Virus record (IMG/VR): IMGVR_UViG_3300025769_000818
Location: 1 to 24,322 of that record
Length of the DNA stretch: 24,322 nucleotides
Source: a virus
Direction: 5' to 3' (one strand)
In this document: piece by piece, positions 5,665 to 11,959 of the stretch
Numbering within the stretch: the stretch's first letter is position 1
How the letters are laid out: each line of letters starts with the position of its first letter
The notes under the pieces: generated by a model
What the model was told of the DNA's origin: nothing
Database searches by the model: none
The model's input: the letters and a program-made list of their open reading frames with translations, nothing else
Translations under genes and position numbers: made by a program

Positions 5665-6807
5665 TCACCAACTGAGGTCGTTAAATATCCAACGAACATT
5701 ATTTACTTTATTCTTGGTGTTAATGTTTTTCTTTAGATATTCCGTCACAATATCACGACAAGAGTTGGAATTACCACTCTTCATCATCTTATACAGAAAC
5801 GGAGCATATTTTGGATCAACATTCTTCACATACTTAACGGCAAAATCTCTAGATTCAGGATACTTAGCATAGCCCTCTTCAAAGAGGTTGGAGACAGTAT
5901 CGCAGAAGTTAAAAATGGCCAGGTTAAAGTCATTAGCAAACTCAACAATTCTATCGCGATCAGATGGAGAACTATCAAGTAATGGAAGCAAGTCGTCCAA
6001 AGAGTCGTTAAGAATTACAGAAAGTACATTCTTTTCTAAACGAATAGATTCCTTGCATTTGTGACGAAGAACATAATCAGCGGTCTTGACTTTAAGCATA
6101 CGACCATCATCGAAACGGATAATAATGCCCTCGACATCATCACCCCAGTCGCGAATAGTCATAACAAATTTAGATATATCGTCAGAAGACTTGTTTTCTA
6201 CAGTATTAACGACAGGAATGTTGTAAATACCGGCTACACGGCGAATAGCATCATAACCAATATAGTGACCGGTGGAATTTACACGTATTGCGGTTAAGAT
6301 AAGGTCGTCTTTATCATAATCAACTACGATACGATTCTTTCGAGAAACCCACTCAAAGATAGGAGTAAAGGTATTAAGTAAAGTTTCAATAAAATTGGAA
6401 TAGTTTGGTTTATCAGCGATAAAGACTTCCGCATTCATGGCAACATCAGTAACACCTGCTTTAGTTCCTAATCTAAACCCAGTATCACAAGGAATAGGCC
6501 TAATCATAGAACCATCTAATTTCTCTAACACAACATGTGGCTCAGATAAATCGAGAGAATCTAAAGAAGTGTAAGACTTCTCGCCGACATTAAAGAACTT
6601 ATGGTAAGGCCTAGAGATTAAATTGCCGGACTTATCAAATATCAATCCTCTACATTCTGCACGAACTGGACAATCGAAAGAATCATCATAAGCAACCATA
6701 TAGTTGATTGCAGAATACCAACCTTTATCAGTGACCTTAAATTCAGGACGGTCAGCAATAAAAGGCAATATATCATTTATGTGGTTTATTTCTGGAAAGA
6801 TAGCCAT
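5665..6807 (-). CDS. rnlA: RNA ligase 1 (T4 Rnl1 family), 380 aa
   Basis: ATP-dependent RNA ligase that seals tRNAs cut in the anticodon loop by host nucleases. The nucleotidyltransferase motifs are in order: KLDGS at 96-100 with the AMP-accepting lysine K96, ECRGLIF at 51-57 upstream as in Rnl1, FEW at 151-153 (motif III), EGIIIRF at 226-232 (motif IV) and LKVKTADY at 238-245 (motif V). Length is close to T4 Rnl1 (374). An in-frame TTG at 6816 is possible, but ATG 6807 is preferred. It follows ICR copy 7, and the kinase and phosphatase are downstream in the same direction. Confidence 0.93.
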   Translation of the reverse strand: MAIFPEINHINDILPFIADRPEFKVTDKGWYSAINYMVAYDDSFDCPVRAECRGLIFDKSGNLISRPYHKFFNVGEKSYTSLDSLDLSEPHVVLEKLDGSMIRPIPCDTGFRLGTKAGVTDVAMNAEVFIADKPNYSNFIETLLNTFTPIFEWVSRKNRIVVDYDKDDLILTAIRVNSTGHYIGYDAIRRVAGIYNIPVVNTVENKSSDDISKFVMTIRDWGDDVEGIIIRFDDGRMLKVKTADYVLRHKCKESIRLEKNVLSVILNDSLDDLLPLLDSSPSDRDRIVEFANDFNLAIFNFCDTVSNLFEEGYAKYPESRDFAVKYVKNVDPKYAPFLYKMMKSGNSNSCRDIVTEYLKKNINTKNKVNNVRWIFNDLSW

Positions 6808-6820
6808 GTCAGTCAATTGG

Positions 6821-6861
6821 GTGGTTACACTATAGGGGTCAATTGGAGGTGAGTAACTTTA
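6821..6861 (-). repeat. ICR copy 7
   Basis: Full-length, C variant, 13 bases before the RNA ligase ATG. The gene upstream (6866) ends 4 bases before it. Confidence 0.95.
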
Positions 6862-6865
6862 TCTC

Positions 6866-7057
6866 TTAAGAAATCAACTGATTCATTAACTCCTTTGTCA
6901 GTTTATTTCGTGGTCCTGAATGTAACTCACCAAACTCTTCATTCAAATACTCATCAACACAAGTTTGATAAAAACTTCTCATCTCTTGACCATGTTTGTT
7001 CAAAATGTAATCAACAAGGTCAGGGTAGATTGTGTTAGATAGTTGCTTATAGTCCAT
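6866..7057 (-). CDS. hypothetical protein, 63 aa
   Basis: A helical protein beginning MDYKQLSNTIYPDLVDYILN and ending LTKELMNQLIS. No recognised family. It is preceded not by an ICR but by the duplicated block A (7093-7198), which lies directly after a terminator. The block is therefore likely to hold its promoter, with TAGAAT as a possible -10. Confidence 0.7.
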   Translation of the reverse strand: MDYKQLSNTIYPDLVDYILNKHGQEMRSFYQTCVDEYLNEEFGELHSGPRNKLTKELMNQLIS

Positions 7058-7092
7058 TACATATAAAGATGATAGTTTTTTACATAAACTGA

Positions 7093-7198
7093 TTTTTCTA
7101 TAATTCTACTTCCTATCAGGTGTGATAGTAGGTTATCCCGACCCGATATGGAAAAAACAGTTTATAATATCCCGAGATCCCTTGGTATGACTGGGCCG
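7093..7198 (-). promoter_or_regulatory. duplicated intergenic block A (probable promoter region)
   Basis: A 106-base block that aligns end to end with 12970-13074 with a single length difference. The 24 bases at 7175-7198 (agatcccttggtatg then actgggccg, plus strand) are identical in both. Minus-strand features shared by both are CCCAG at the start, TTTTTCCATATCG in the middle, CACACC, and TAGAATTAT near the downstream gene. Both copies precede a short ICR-less gene. Substitutions do not favour third codon positions, so a plus-strand mini frame (MEKTVYN) is not supported as coding. Confidence 0.6.
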
Positions 7199-7207
7199 GA
7201 GACGCAC

Positions 7208-7230
7208 AAAAAAGCCCCGGCAAGAGGGGC
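7208..7230 (-). terminator. intrinsic terminator after the 70-aa gene
   Basis: Minus strand GCCCC-TCTTGCC-GGGGC followed by six T, beginning 11 bases after the stop of the 7242-7454 gene. It isolates that gene from block A and the 6866-7057 gene. Confidence 0.85.
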
Positions 7231-7241
7231 AGAGGAGAGAA

Positions 7242-7454
7242 TTAAAAAAACCAGGACAAAAACCCTCCTTTGTTATCATTATCGCTGTTGTGTTCTCTTA
7301 CAATTGTTGGCCAAGTTGCAGTGGAGTTTGGTATCATACCCTCAACAAGTCTCATTGCTTCATCATTATACATCGCCTCGACATTCATGTGGCGAGTTCC
7401 AGCTTCTGTCGGTACAGTGTAAGGAACTCGAAAGGTGTAGGTGATTTGTGCCAT
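7242..7454 (-). CDS. hypothetical protein, 70 aa
   Basis: Starts MAQITYTFRVPYTVPTEAGT with two probable strands, then a helix (NDEAMRLVEGMIP), and ends GGFLSWFF. The pattern suggests a small alpha/beta domain found in phage hypotheticals; no function known. Leader T-poor and A-rich, without Shine-Dalgarno. It is closed by a strong terminator. Confidence 0.7.
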   Translation of the reverse strand: MAQITYTFRVPYTVPTEAGTRHMNVEAMYNDEAMRLVEGMIPNSTATWPTIVREHNSDNDNKGGFLSWFF

Positions 7455-7490
7455 GATTAAAAAAGAAAAGTGTGTGTGGTAAGGTGTAAA

Positions 7491-7736
7491 TTATCCGCCG
7501 TAAACTTCTTCTGCCATTGGTGTGTCTTGTGTTACTTCTTGACGGAGTAGTGCATAACAACGGTCAGCTTCGTCTAACACATCCTCATCCAACTCATCCC
7601 ACTCAACATACTCATAAGCGCCACGATTTGTTTCGTAGTTACCATCAGCAAAGAGTGGATGATACATTAGAATGATTTGATGATTACCATCAAGAGTGTA
7701 AGTACACCCGTTTTTTGTTGATTTGATAAAAGTCAT
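7491..7736 (-). CDS. hypothetical acidic protein, 81 aa
   Basis: Starts MTFIKSTKNGCTYTLDGNHQ and has a very acidic C-terminal half (EYVEWDELDEDVLDEADRCY). I place the start at ATG 7736, 10 bases after ICR copy 8, because the frame continues upstream only by chance through the cassette into a fragment of a pentapeptide gene (to 7823). ICR copy 8 has lost the stop codon that would close this frame, so a 110-residue fusion is formally possible. Function unknown. Confidence 0.75.
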   Translation of the reverse strand: MTFIKSTKNGCTYTLDGNHQIILMYHPLFADGNYETNRGAYEYVEWDELDEDVLDEADRCYALLRQEVTQDTPMAEEVYGG

Positions 7737-7746
7737 GTCTGATTGC

Positions 7747-7787
7747 GTGGTTACACTATAGTGGTCAATTGGAGGTGAGTAACTATA
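7747..7787 (-). repeat. ICR copy 8 (frame opened by a substitution)
   Basis: A variant with intact core. The usual TTAAAG at the upstream end reads TTATAG, which removes the TAA in that frame and makes the cassette translatable without a stop in the frame of the 7491-7736 gene. Confidence 0.95.
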
Positions 7788-7823
7788 ACACCCACCTCCC
7801 TTTTCGTATCCGTTGATGTTCAT
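7788..7823 (-). pseudogene. remnant of a pentapeptide-gene start
   Basis: The first codons MNINGYE are the same as those of the pentapeptide genes at 8368 and 9181, and the ATG overlaps the TGA of the 7820-8368 gene exactly as in the intact array. After seven codons the sequence changes to KGGGCYS and runs into ICR copy 8. This looks like a sixth member of the array, deleted down to its leader by recombination with an ICR. Confidence 0.65.
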
Positions 7824-8368
7824 GAGTTTATAAGTCCTTTGAGTGTTGCTTTTAGTTTCTTATTCTCTTCCTCAAGTTCTTTGACTCTAATCCTAAGATC
7901 TTTGTCATCATCTTTCTTCTCAAGAATGGTATTTGTTAGATTAGCATCCTCAAGTTTAACCTCCCAAAGGTTGGCACCACTTAGATCAGCATTCCAAAGA
8001 TCAGCACCCTTAAGATTAGCACCCCATAGATTAGCACCCCTAAGAATAGCACCCCATAGATTAGCACTCTTAAGATTAGCACGCCTTAGATTAGCATCCT
8101 CAAGATCAGCACCCTCAAGATTAGCACGCCTTAGATTAGCACCCTCAAGATTAGCACCCTTAAGAATAGCACCCTCAAGAATAGCACCCTCAAGAATAGC
8201 ACCCTTAAGATTAGCACCCTTAAGGTTAGAACAAAAAAGGTCAGCACCCTCAAGGTCAGCACCCTTAAGATTAGCACCCTCAAGGTTAGCATTCTCAAGA
8301 TTAGCACCTCTTAGATCAACACCTTCAAGGTTAGCACCAGGTTTGATTTCGTATCCGTTGATGTTCAT
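7820..8368 (-). CDS. pentapeptide-repeat protein with coiled-coil tail, 182 aa
   Basis: After the leader [13 protein letters not shown], residues about 13-145 are uninterrupted A(N/D)LxG pentapeptides, predicted to form a right-handed quadrilateral beta-helix. Residues about 147-182 ([20 protein letters not shown]) form a coiled coil, perhaps for dimerisation. Such helices can mimic DNA (Qnr/MfpA gyrase-protecting proteins) or act as scaffolds; nothing here decides between these. The gene has its own possible promoter (8394-8421) and an AAGAG before ATG. It is the last intact member of a five-gene array. Confidence 0.88.
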   Translation of the reverse strand: MNINGYEIKPGANLEGVDLRGANLENANLEGANLKGADLEGADLFCSNLKGANLKGAILEGAILEGAILKGANLEGANLRRANLEGADLEDANLRRANLKSANLWGAILRGANLWGANLKGADLWNADLSGANLWEVKLEDANLTNTILEKKDDDKDLRIRVKELEEENKKLKATLKGLINS

Positions 8369-8393
8369 TGAGGTGTCTCTTGTGTATGAAAGT

Positions 8394-8421
8394 ATTATAA
8401 GGCATTTGGATGCCCTATAAA
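8394..8421 (-). promoter_or_regulatory. possible sigma70 promoter before the last pentapeptide gene
   Basis: TTTATA (-35, 8416-8421), 16-base spacer, TATAAT (-10, 8394-8399) on the minus strand. The spacer contains a GGCAT/ATGCC hairpin that could alternatively end the upstream transcript. The -35 is weak. Confidence 0.4.
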
Positions 8422-8432
8422 GGGTTCAGTGG

Positions 8433-9020
8433 TCAGTTGTTCAAGTGTCCAGAAGATTCTTTGAGTGTTGCTTTAATGTTCTTAAGTTCCTCCTCAAGTT
8501 CTTTGATCCTGAGGTCTTTATCATCATTGATTTTCTCCTTATCAAGAATGGTGTTGGTTACATTAGTATCCCTTAGGTCAGCACCCCATAGATCAGCATT
8601 CCTAAGATCAGCATTCCTAAGAATAGCATTCATAAGATCAGCATTCCTAAGATCAGCATTACAAAGATCAGCACTCCAAAGATCAGCATCCTCAAGATTA
8701 GCACCCTTAAGATTAGCATTCCTAAGATTAGCATCCTCAAGATTAGCACCCTTAAGATTAGCATTCTCAAGCTTAGCACTCTCAAGATCAGCATCCTCAA
8801 GATCAGCACAACTTAAATCAGCATCCCTAAGATTAGAACCCTTAAGATTGGCACCAAATAGAGAAGCACCCTTAAGATTAGCACCCCTTAGATTAGCACC
8901 ATAAAGATCAGCACCCCATAGTTTAGCATTCCTAAGGTTAGCATCCTCAAGATTAGCACCGCTTAGATCAGCACCCTTAAGATTGGCACCTGGTTTGATT
9001 TTGTATCCGTTGACTATCAT
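8433..9020 (-). CDS. pentapeptide-repeat protein with coiled-coil tail, 195 aa
   Basis: Leader [14 protein letters not shown], pentapeptides to about residue 155, then a charged coil ([18 protein letters not shown]) that is clearly related to the tail of the 7820-8368 product. Substituted positions (LWG, LRN, LCN) show that this copy has diverged more than the others. ATG 9020 overlaps the TGA of the upstream short pentapeptide gene. The two tailed proteins may pair through their coils; this is inference. Confidence 0.88.
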   Translation of the reverse strand: MIVNGYKIKPGANLKGADLSGANLEDANLRNAKLWGADLYGANLRGANLKGASLFGANLKGSNLRDADLSCADLEDADLESAKLENANLKGANLEDANLRNANLKGANLEDADLWSADLCNADLRNADLMNAILRNADLRNADLWGADLRDTNVTNTILDKEKINDDKDLRIKELEEELKNIKATLKESSGHLNN

Positions 9021-9134
9021 AGTTTAAGTCCTTCTAAAATAGTTCCCTTAAGATTAGCATCCTTAAGGTTAGCAACCCTTAGATTAGCACCCCTTAGATT
9101 AGCGCCCTTAAGAATAGCACCCTTAAGATCAGCA
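9003..9134 (-). repeat. 132-bp direct duplication, copy a
   Basis: Identical base for base to 9763-9894. It spans the end of one pentapeptide gene, the ATGA junction and the first bases of the next. The lack of any difference implies a recent duplication or ongoing gene conversion. Confidence 0.9.
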
Positions 9135-9181
9135 TCCTTAAGGTTAGCACCCGGTTTAAGTTCGTATCCGTTGATGTTCAT
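9017..9181 (-). CDS. short pentapeptide-repeat protein, 54 aa
   Basis: Leader [14 protein letters not shown] followed by about seven pentapeptides and the tail [10 protein letters not shown]. Its last 38 residues equal those of the 9777-10037 product. Too short for more than two helix coils, it may be a recombination product or a capping subunit. Both ends overlap the neighbouring genes by ATGA. Confidence 0.75.
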   Translation of the reverse strand: MNINGYELKPGANLKDADLKGAILKGANLRGANLRVANLKDANLKGTILEGLKL

Positions 9182-9780
9182 GAGTTTATAAGTCCTTCTA
9201 AAATAGTTCCCTTAAGATTAGCACCCTTAAGATTAGCACCCTTAAGATTAGCACCCTCAAGATTGGCACACTTAAGATAAGCACACTTAAGATTAACACC
9301 CCTTAGTTTAGCACCCTTAAGGTTAGCACACTTAAGATCAGCACCCTTAAGGTTAGCACCCCATAGAGAAGCACCCTCAAGATTAGCACGCCTTAGGTCA
9401 GAACCACTTAGGTTAGCAGAACTTAGATAAGCACCCTCAAGATTAGCATTCTCAAGATCAGCACCCTCAAGATTAGCAACCTCAAGATAAGCACCTTCAA
9501 GATAAGCACCTTCAAGATCAGCACCCTTAAGGTTAGCACCCCATAGATCAGCACCCCTTAGATTAGCACTCTTAAGATTAGCATCCCTAAGATCAGCACC
9601 CCTTAGATTAGCACCCCTTAGATTAGCATCCTCAAGATTACCACCCTTAAGATTGGCACCAAATAGAGAAGCACCCTTAAGATAAGCACCCTTAAGATCA
9701 GCATTCTCAAGATTAGCATTCCTAAGATCAGCATCCTTAAGATCAACACCCGGTTTAAGTTCGTATCCGTTGACTATCAT
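9178..9780 (-). CDS. pentapeptide-repeat protein without coil, 200 aa
   Basis: Leader [14 protein letters not shown], then about 35 consecutive pentapeptides with few irregularities, ending [10 protein letters not shown]. It is the longest of the array and lacks the coiled-coil tail. Phe and Trp appear at the variable positions (LFG, LWG), and Lys/Glu alternate. A long regular beta-helix of roughly nine coils is expected. Coupled at both ends by ATGA overlaps. Confidence 0.88.
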   Translation of the reverse strand: MIVNGYELKPGVDLKDADLRNANLENADLKGAYLKGASLFGANLKGGNLEDANLRGANLRGADLRDANLKSANLRGADLWGANLKGADLEGAYLEGAYLEVANLEGADLENANLEGAYLSSANLSGSDLRRANLEGASLWGANLKGADLKCANLKGAKLRGVNLKCAYLKCANLEGANLKGANLKGANLKGTILEGLINS

Positions 9781-9894
9781 AGTTTAAGTCCTTCTAAAAT
9801 AGTTCCCTTAAGATTAGCATCCTTAAGGTTAGCAACCCTTAGATTAGCACCCCTTAGATTAGCGCCCTTAAGAATAGCACCCTTAAGATCAGCA
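9763..9894 (-). repeat. 132-bp direct duplication, copy b
   Basis: Identical to 9003-9134. See the other copy. Confidence 0.9.
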
Positions 9895-10037
9895 CCCCTA
9901 AGAATAGCACCCCATAGATTAGCATTCTCAAGATTAGCACCTCTTAGATCAGCATCCTCAAGATTAGCACCCTTAAGACTAGCATTCTTAAGATTAGCAC
10001 CTGGTTTGATTTCGTATCCGTTGTATGTGGTGATCAT
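9777..10037 (-). CDS. pentapeptide-repeat protein, 86 aa, first of the array
   Basis: Leader [16 protein letters not shown], then about 14 pentapeptides and the tail GTILEGLKL. The first codons differ from the other members (MITT instead of MNI or MIV): they match the extended cassette start ATGATCAC that is also used by the helicase at 14254, suggesting the cassette was joined within the coding region. It follows ICR copy 9 and leads the five-gene coupled array. Confidence 0.85.
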   Translation of the reverse strand: MITTYNGYEIKPGANLKNASLKGANLEDADLRGANLENANLWGAILRGADLKGAILKGANLRGANLRVANLKDANLKGTILEGLKL

Positions 10038-10051
10038 AAAATTGTGGTGTC

Positions 10052-10087
10052 TATACTATAGTGGTCAATTGGAGGTGAGTAACTTTA
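10052..10087 (-). repeat. ICR copy 9
   Basis: A variant. The tail after TATAGT is TATAGACACCACAATTTT instead of GTAACCAC; a related tail occurs in copies 15 and 16. Confidence 0.93.
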
Positions 10088-10285
10088 TTACCCGACAGAA
10101 ACCAGTTCTTCAAACCTATCAAGAGTTGCATATCTTACAACTCCATTCTCATCTGTAAGTTGAACCATTGGCCACATAGGTGAATCGGCGAGAAACTTAC
10201 CACCGGTAATGGTATGAACCATTCCAGTTTTTTCATCTTCTACTTTACAACCGATTGCTTCTTGGACCCAGTTGAGAAATGTCAT
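10088..10285 (-). CDS. hypothetical protein, 65 aa
   Basis: Starts [20 protein letters not shown]; the rest is probably beta ([36 protein letters not shown]), resembling a small SH3-like barrel, though this is only a guess. It is a complete ICR-flanked unit: copy 10 upstream and copy 9 at its stop (tandem TAA TAA). Confidence 0.7.
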   Translation of the reverse strand: MTFLNWVQEAIGCKVEDEKTGMVHTITGGKFLADSPMWPMVQLTDENGVVRYATLDRFEELVSVG

Positions 10286-10295
10286 AATGCTTGTC

Positions 10296-10339
10296 GTGGT
10301 TACACTATAGTGGTCAATTGGAGGTGAGTAACTTTAATA
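10296..10339 (-). repeat. ICR copy 10
   Basis: Full-length, A variant, upstream of the 10088-10285 gene. The TAA of the start-less frame 10334-10438 lies inside it. Confidence 0.95.
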
Positions 10340-10438
10340 TCCGACAAAGGGCCTTACATTGTAATACTGTAACCACCACAGAAATTGTATTACAAATGCC
10401 CATAGATTAGCGGGTTGAGGCTGATACTTGAACTGCGG
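10334..10438 (-). pseudogene. start-less Trp-rich hydrophobic frame, probably frameshifted
   Basis: 34 codons open after a TGA, reading PQFKYQPQPANLWAFVIQFL then WWLQYYNVRPFVGY, ending at the TAA that ICR cassettes normally supply to a real gene. It has no start codon. Removing the A after ATG in ATGACCG (10439-10444 area) would join MKTM to PQFKYQ and give a plausible 38-residue membrane protein. It is therefore either a gene broken by one base, a sequencing error, or a product of ribosomal frameshifting from the 35-aa frame. Confidence 0.5.
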
Positions 10439-10514
10439 TCATTGTCTTCATTGTTGTTGAATCAATCCACACAATTCTGCGGGTCTTGATGTCTGATGCG
10501 ATGTTGTAGATCAT
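10407..10514 (-). CDS. small protein, 35 aa (may be the N-terminal part of a frameshifted gene)
   Basis: Encodes MIYNIASDIKTRRIVWIDST, then TMKTMTAVQVSASTR. Its ATG overlaps the TGA of the upstream gene (ATGA). The first 25 residues look real; the last 10 overlap the Trp-rich frame and may be out-of-frame sequence. Confidence 0.45.
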   Translation of the reverse strand: MIYNIASDIKTRRIVWIDSTTMKTMTAVQVSASTR

Positions 10515-10693
10515 TTGTCTGATTTACCGTTAGTGAAAGATCCTAGAATTGGCTCTGGGCCACAAAGATTACGTTTAACCTCTGCATATCCAAACTCTTC
10601 AGATAGATCACAACAGATACGCCATGCTTGATCCAAATCATTTGTGGTTACATCTTCATATCGAGCAGATGGAACAATGATTCTAAACTCCAT
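10511..10693 (-). CDS. hypothetical protein, 60 aa
   Basis: Starts MEFRIIVPSARYEDVTTNDL and has a helix (DQAWRICCDLSEEFGYAEV), suggesting a small alpha/beta fold with strand-helix-strand order. No family recognised. ICR copy 11 lies 13 bases upstream with a CAATCAATTCAA leader and no Shine-Dalgarno site. Confidence 0.65.
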   Translation of the reverse strand: MEFRIIVPSARYEDVTTNDLDQAWRICCDLSEEFGYAEVKRNLCGPEPILGSFTNGKSDK

Positions 10694-10706
10694 TTGAATT
10701 GATTGC

Positions 10707-10747
10707 GTGGTTACACTATAGGGGTCAATTGGAGGTGAGTAACTTTA
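10707..10747 (-). repeat. ICR copy 11
   Basis: Full-length, C variant. The TAA of the 10745-10948 gene is inside the cassette. Confidence 0.95.
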
Positions 10748-10948
10748 TTTCAGTTCAATACGGTCAATTAAACACATACCGAGTTCATAGAACAAATCCT
10801 CATCAACATCACCAAGTTTGGCACGTAATGCATCAGAAACTAAGTCATGCATAATTTCCATATAACGCTCATCTCCATAGATGTGGTTAATAACATCAGA
10901 TTTGAGTGCGTCAACAAGTTTAGAGACACAAGTTGCAGAGAGTGACAT
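10745..10948 (-). CDS. hypothetical helical protein, 67 aa
   Basis: Starts MSLSATCVSKLVDALKSDVI; all-helical and acidic at the C terminus (DVDEDLFYELGMCLIDRIEL). A longer frame reaching 11068 only adds 40 residues that lie over another small gene, so ATG 10948 was chosen, 5 bases after the stop of that gene. Function unknown. Confidence 0.7.
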   Translation of the reverse strand: MSLSATCVSKLVDALKSDVINHIYGDERYMEIMHDLVSDALRAKLGDVDEDLFYELGMCLIDRIELK

Positions 10949-10953
10949 GATAG

Positions 10954-11031
10954 TTAGGAAAAGTGTTTGATAATGGTTACAAAGAATGCCCCGACGGCAA
11001 TATAATAAAAGAAACGAATAATGGTAAACAT
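10954..11031 (-). CDS. single-helix membrane peptide, 25 aa
   Basis: Encodes MFTIIRFFYYIAVGAFFVTI plus IKHFS: one membrane helix with basic flanks. ATG 11031 overlaps the upstream TGA as TGATG, and the TAA is 5 bases before the next ATG, so it sits exactly between two real genes. I do not recognise it; size and layout are like the tiny membrane proteins at 11748-11959. Confidence 0.6.
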   Translation of the reverse strand: MFTIIRFFYYIAVGAFFVTIIKHFS

Positions 11032-11372
11032 CAGCGACGATAAAGGAATGAACCGTATTGATCAACAACTTCAGGTGTATCTAGAAGTGATTCAATATAA
11101 AATCTAATGCCTTTGGCTGGTGCCTTGTGGCTGGCTGGTTTATAACATGCACCAGTTTCTTTATCTACAAACATAAAACAACTGCGACCCTCTCTTACAA
11201 CACCATCATAGCATTTTGATTGCCACACTTTGATATATTTGCGACCAACTTCCATTGTTAGATACTCATGAAAGTTACGGCCATTCTCAATAGCAAATAC
11301 CTTCCACTCATTGTTAAGAACTTCAATCAAACATTCTGTTTGATATTCTGCTTTGGTTTGTGTGATTGTCAT
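11031..11372 (-). CDS. conserved cyanophage-type protein, 113 aa
   Basis: After a helical N terminus, residues about 40-90 read MEVGRKYIKVWQSKC..., FVDKETGACYKPASHKAPAK then GIRF. The combination GRKYIKV, FVDK.TG.VYKPAS and APAKG is a signature I recall from a very common family of small T4-like cyanophage proteins (probably DUF7717; recollection). Function unknown. Its leader behind ICR copy 12 is CAATCAACTT. Confidence 0.8.
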   Translation of the reverse strand: MTITQTKAEYQTECLIEVLNNEWKVFAIENGRNFHEYLTMEVGRKYIKVWQSKCYDGVVREGRSCFMFVDKETGACYKPASHKAPAKGIRFYIESLLDTPEVVDQYGSFLYRR

Positions 11373-11383
11373 AAGTTGATTGC

Positions 11384-11426
11384 GTGGTTACACTACAGGG
11401 GTCAATTGGAGGTGAGTAACTTTAAT
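11384..11426 (-). repeat. ICR copy 12
   Basis: C variant; the box reads TGTAGT instead of TATAGT. The TAA of the 11422-11739 gene is inside the cassette. Confidence 0.94.
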
Positions 11427-11739
11427 CGTTTGGATTTGAGTAGTATTCGTTATCAGTTTTGACATCAGTGAAACATTCTTCTTCATCATCAAAGATGAGA
11501 TACAAAGTTTCATCATTGTCTTCAACATTCCATTCTGAATGAAGAGACAATAGGTTACGTCCATAATATGTTTTCTTATGTTCTTTCTTTGCCTTTTTAT
11601 ATGCTTTGGCCATAGTCTTCATTTGGTCTTCATACTGGCCAAGAATATCTTCTGCGAGATATTCTGACCTAGCATGATTGTACTCAAATGTTGAACCTTC
11701 AGTCTCAAATGTTTCTGTTTGTTTAGGATCAAATTTCAT
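11422..11739 (-). CDS. hypothetical acidic protein, 105 aa
   Basis: Residues about 40-60 form a Lys-rich helix (KTMAKAYKKAKKEHKKTYYG), flanked by very acidic stretches (WNVEDNDETLYLIFDDEEEC). The charge segregation suggests it binds nucleic acid or a basic protein, but no family is recognised. It follows the 42-aa membrane protein by 8 bases and has no ICR of its own. Confidence 0.7.
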   Translation of the reverse strand: MKFDPKQTETFETEGSTFEYNHARSEYLAEDILGQYEDQMKTMAKAYKKAKKEHKKTYYGRNLLSLHSEWNVEDNDETLYLIFDDEEECFTDVKTDNEYYSNPND

Positions 11740-11747
11740 AGTAATGA

Positions 11748-11876
11748 TTACTTACGCAGAGGTGAATTGTTGTATCGAGTAAAGACGGTTACAAGAATGA
11801 TGGCAGTTGAGATAACACCAACCAAACCTAAAATGGTAACGCTGTTACCATATTCAAAAGAGAGAGTTTCAATCAT
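11748..11876 (-). CDS. single-helix membrane protein, 42 aa
   Basis: Encodes MIETLSFEYGNSVTILGLVG, then VISTAIILVTVFTRYNNSPL and RK. One membrane helix (about 13-33), acidic N side and basic C side, so N-out/C-in is expected. Architecture is like the low-molecular-weight subunits of photosystem II or cytochrome b6f, but the sequence does not clearly match one. Its ATG overlaps the TGA of the 28-aa gene (ATGA). Confidence 0.65.
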   Translation of the reverse strand: MIETLSFEYGNSVTILGLVGVISTAIILVTVFTRYNNSPLRK

Positions 11877-11959
11877 CGGTAAATTGCTTTGAAGAAGAGA
11901 ATAATACCACCGACAAACATGATGCCAGTGAGTAACAATGATGTGTTAGTAATGTCCAT
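11873..11959 (-). CDS. single-helix membrane peptide, 28 aa
   Basis: Encodes MDITNTSLLLTGIMFVGGII and LFFKAIYR: a single membrane helix. ATG overlaps the upstream TGA (TGATG) and its own TGA overlaps the next ATG, so the frame is locked between two others. Function unknown. Confidence 0.62.
   Translation of the reverse strand: MDITNTSLLLTGIMFVGGIILFFKAIYR

Noticed and set aside
7148-7444. Plus-strand frame MEKTVYN... shared with 13024
   Set aside because: Similarity ends after about 17 codons where block A/B ends, substitutions are not third-position biased, and the rest lies over minus-strand genes and a terminator.
7839-8904. Long plus-strand frames of 193 and 164 codons opposite the pentapeptide genes
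   Set aside because: They are Leu-Ala-Pro-Ser-Arg mirrors of the 15-base pentapeptide repeat unit; the minus-strand frames have leaders, coiled-coil tails and coupled junctions.
7820-10037. Tandem 15-base DNA repeats as a CRISPR-like array or satellite
   Set aside because: The periodicity is the pentapeptide codon unit, with no spacers and with continuous open frames.
10949-11068. 40-codon extension of the 67-aa gene
   Set aside because: It is out of frame over the 25-aa membrane gene and the stop region of the 113-aa gene; no coding character.
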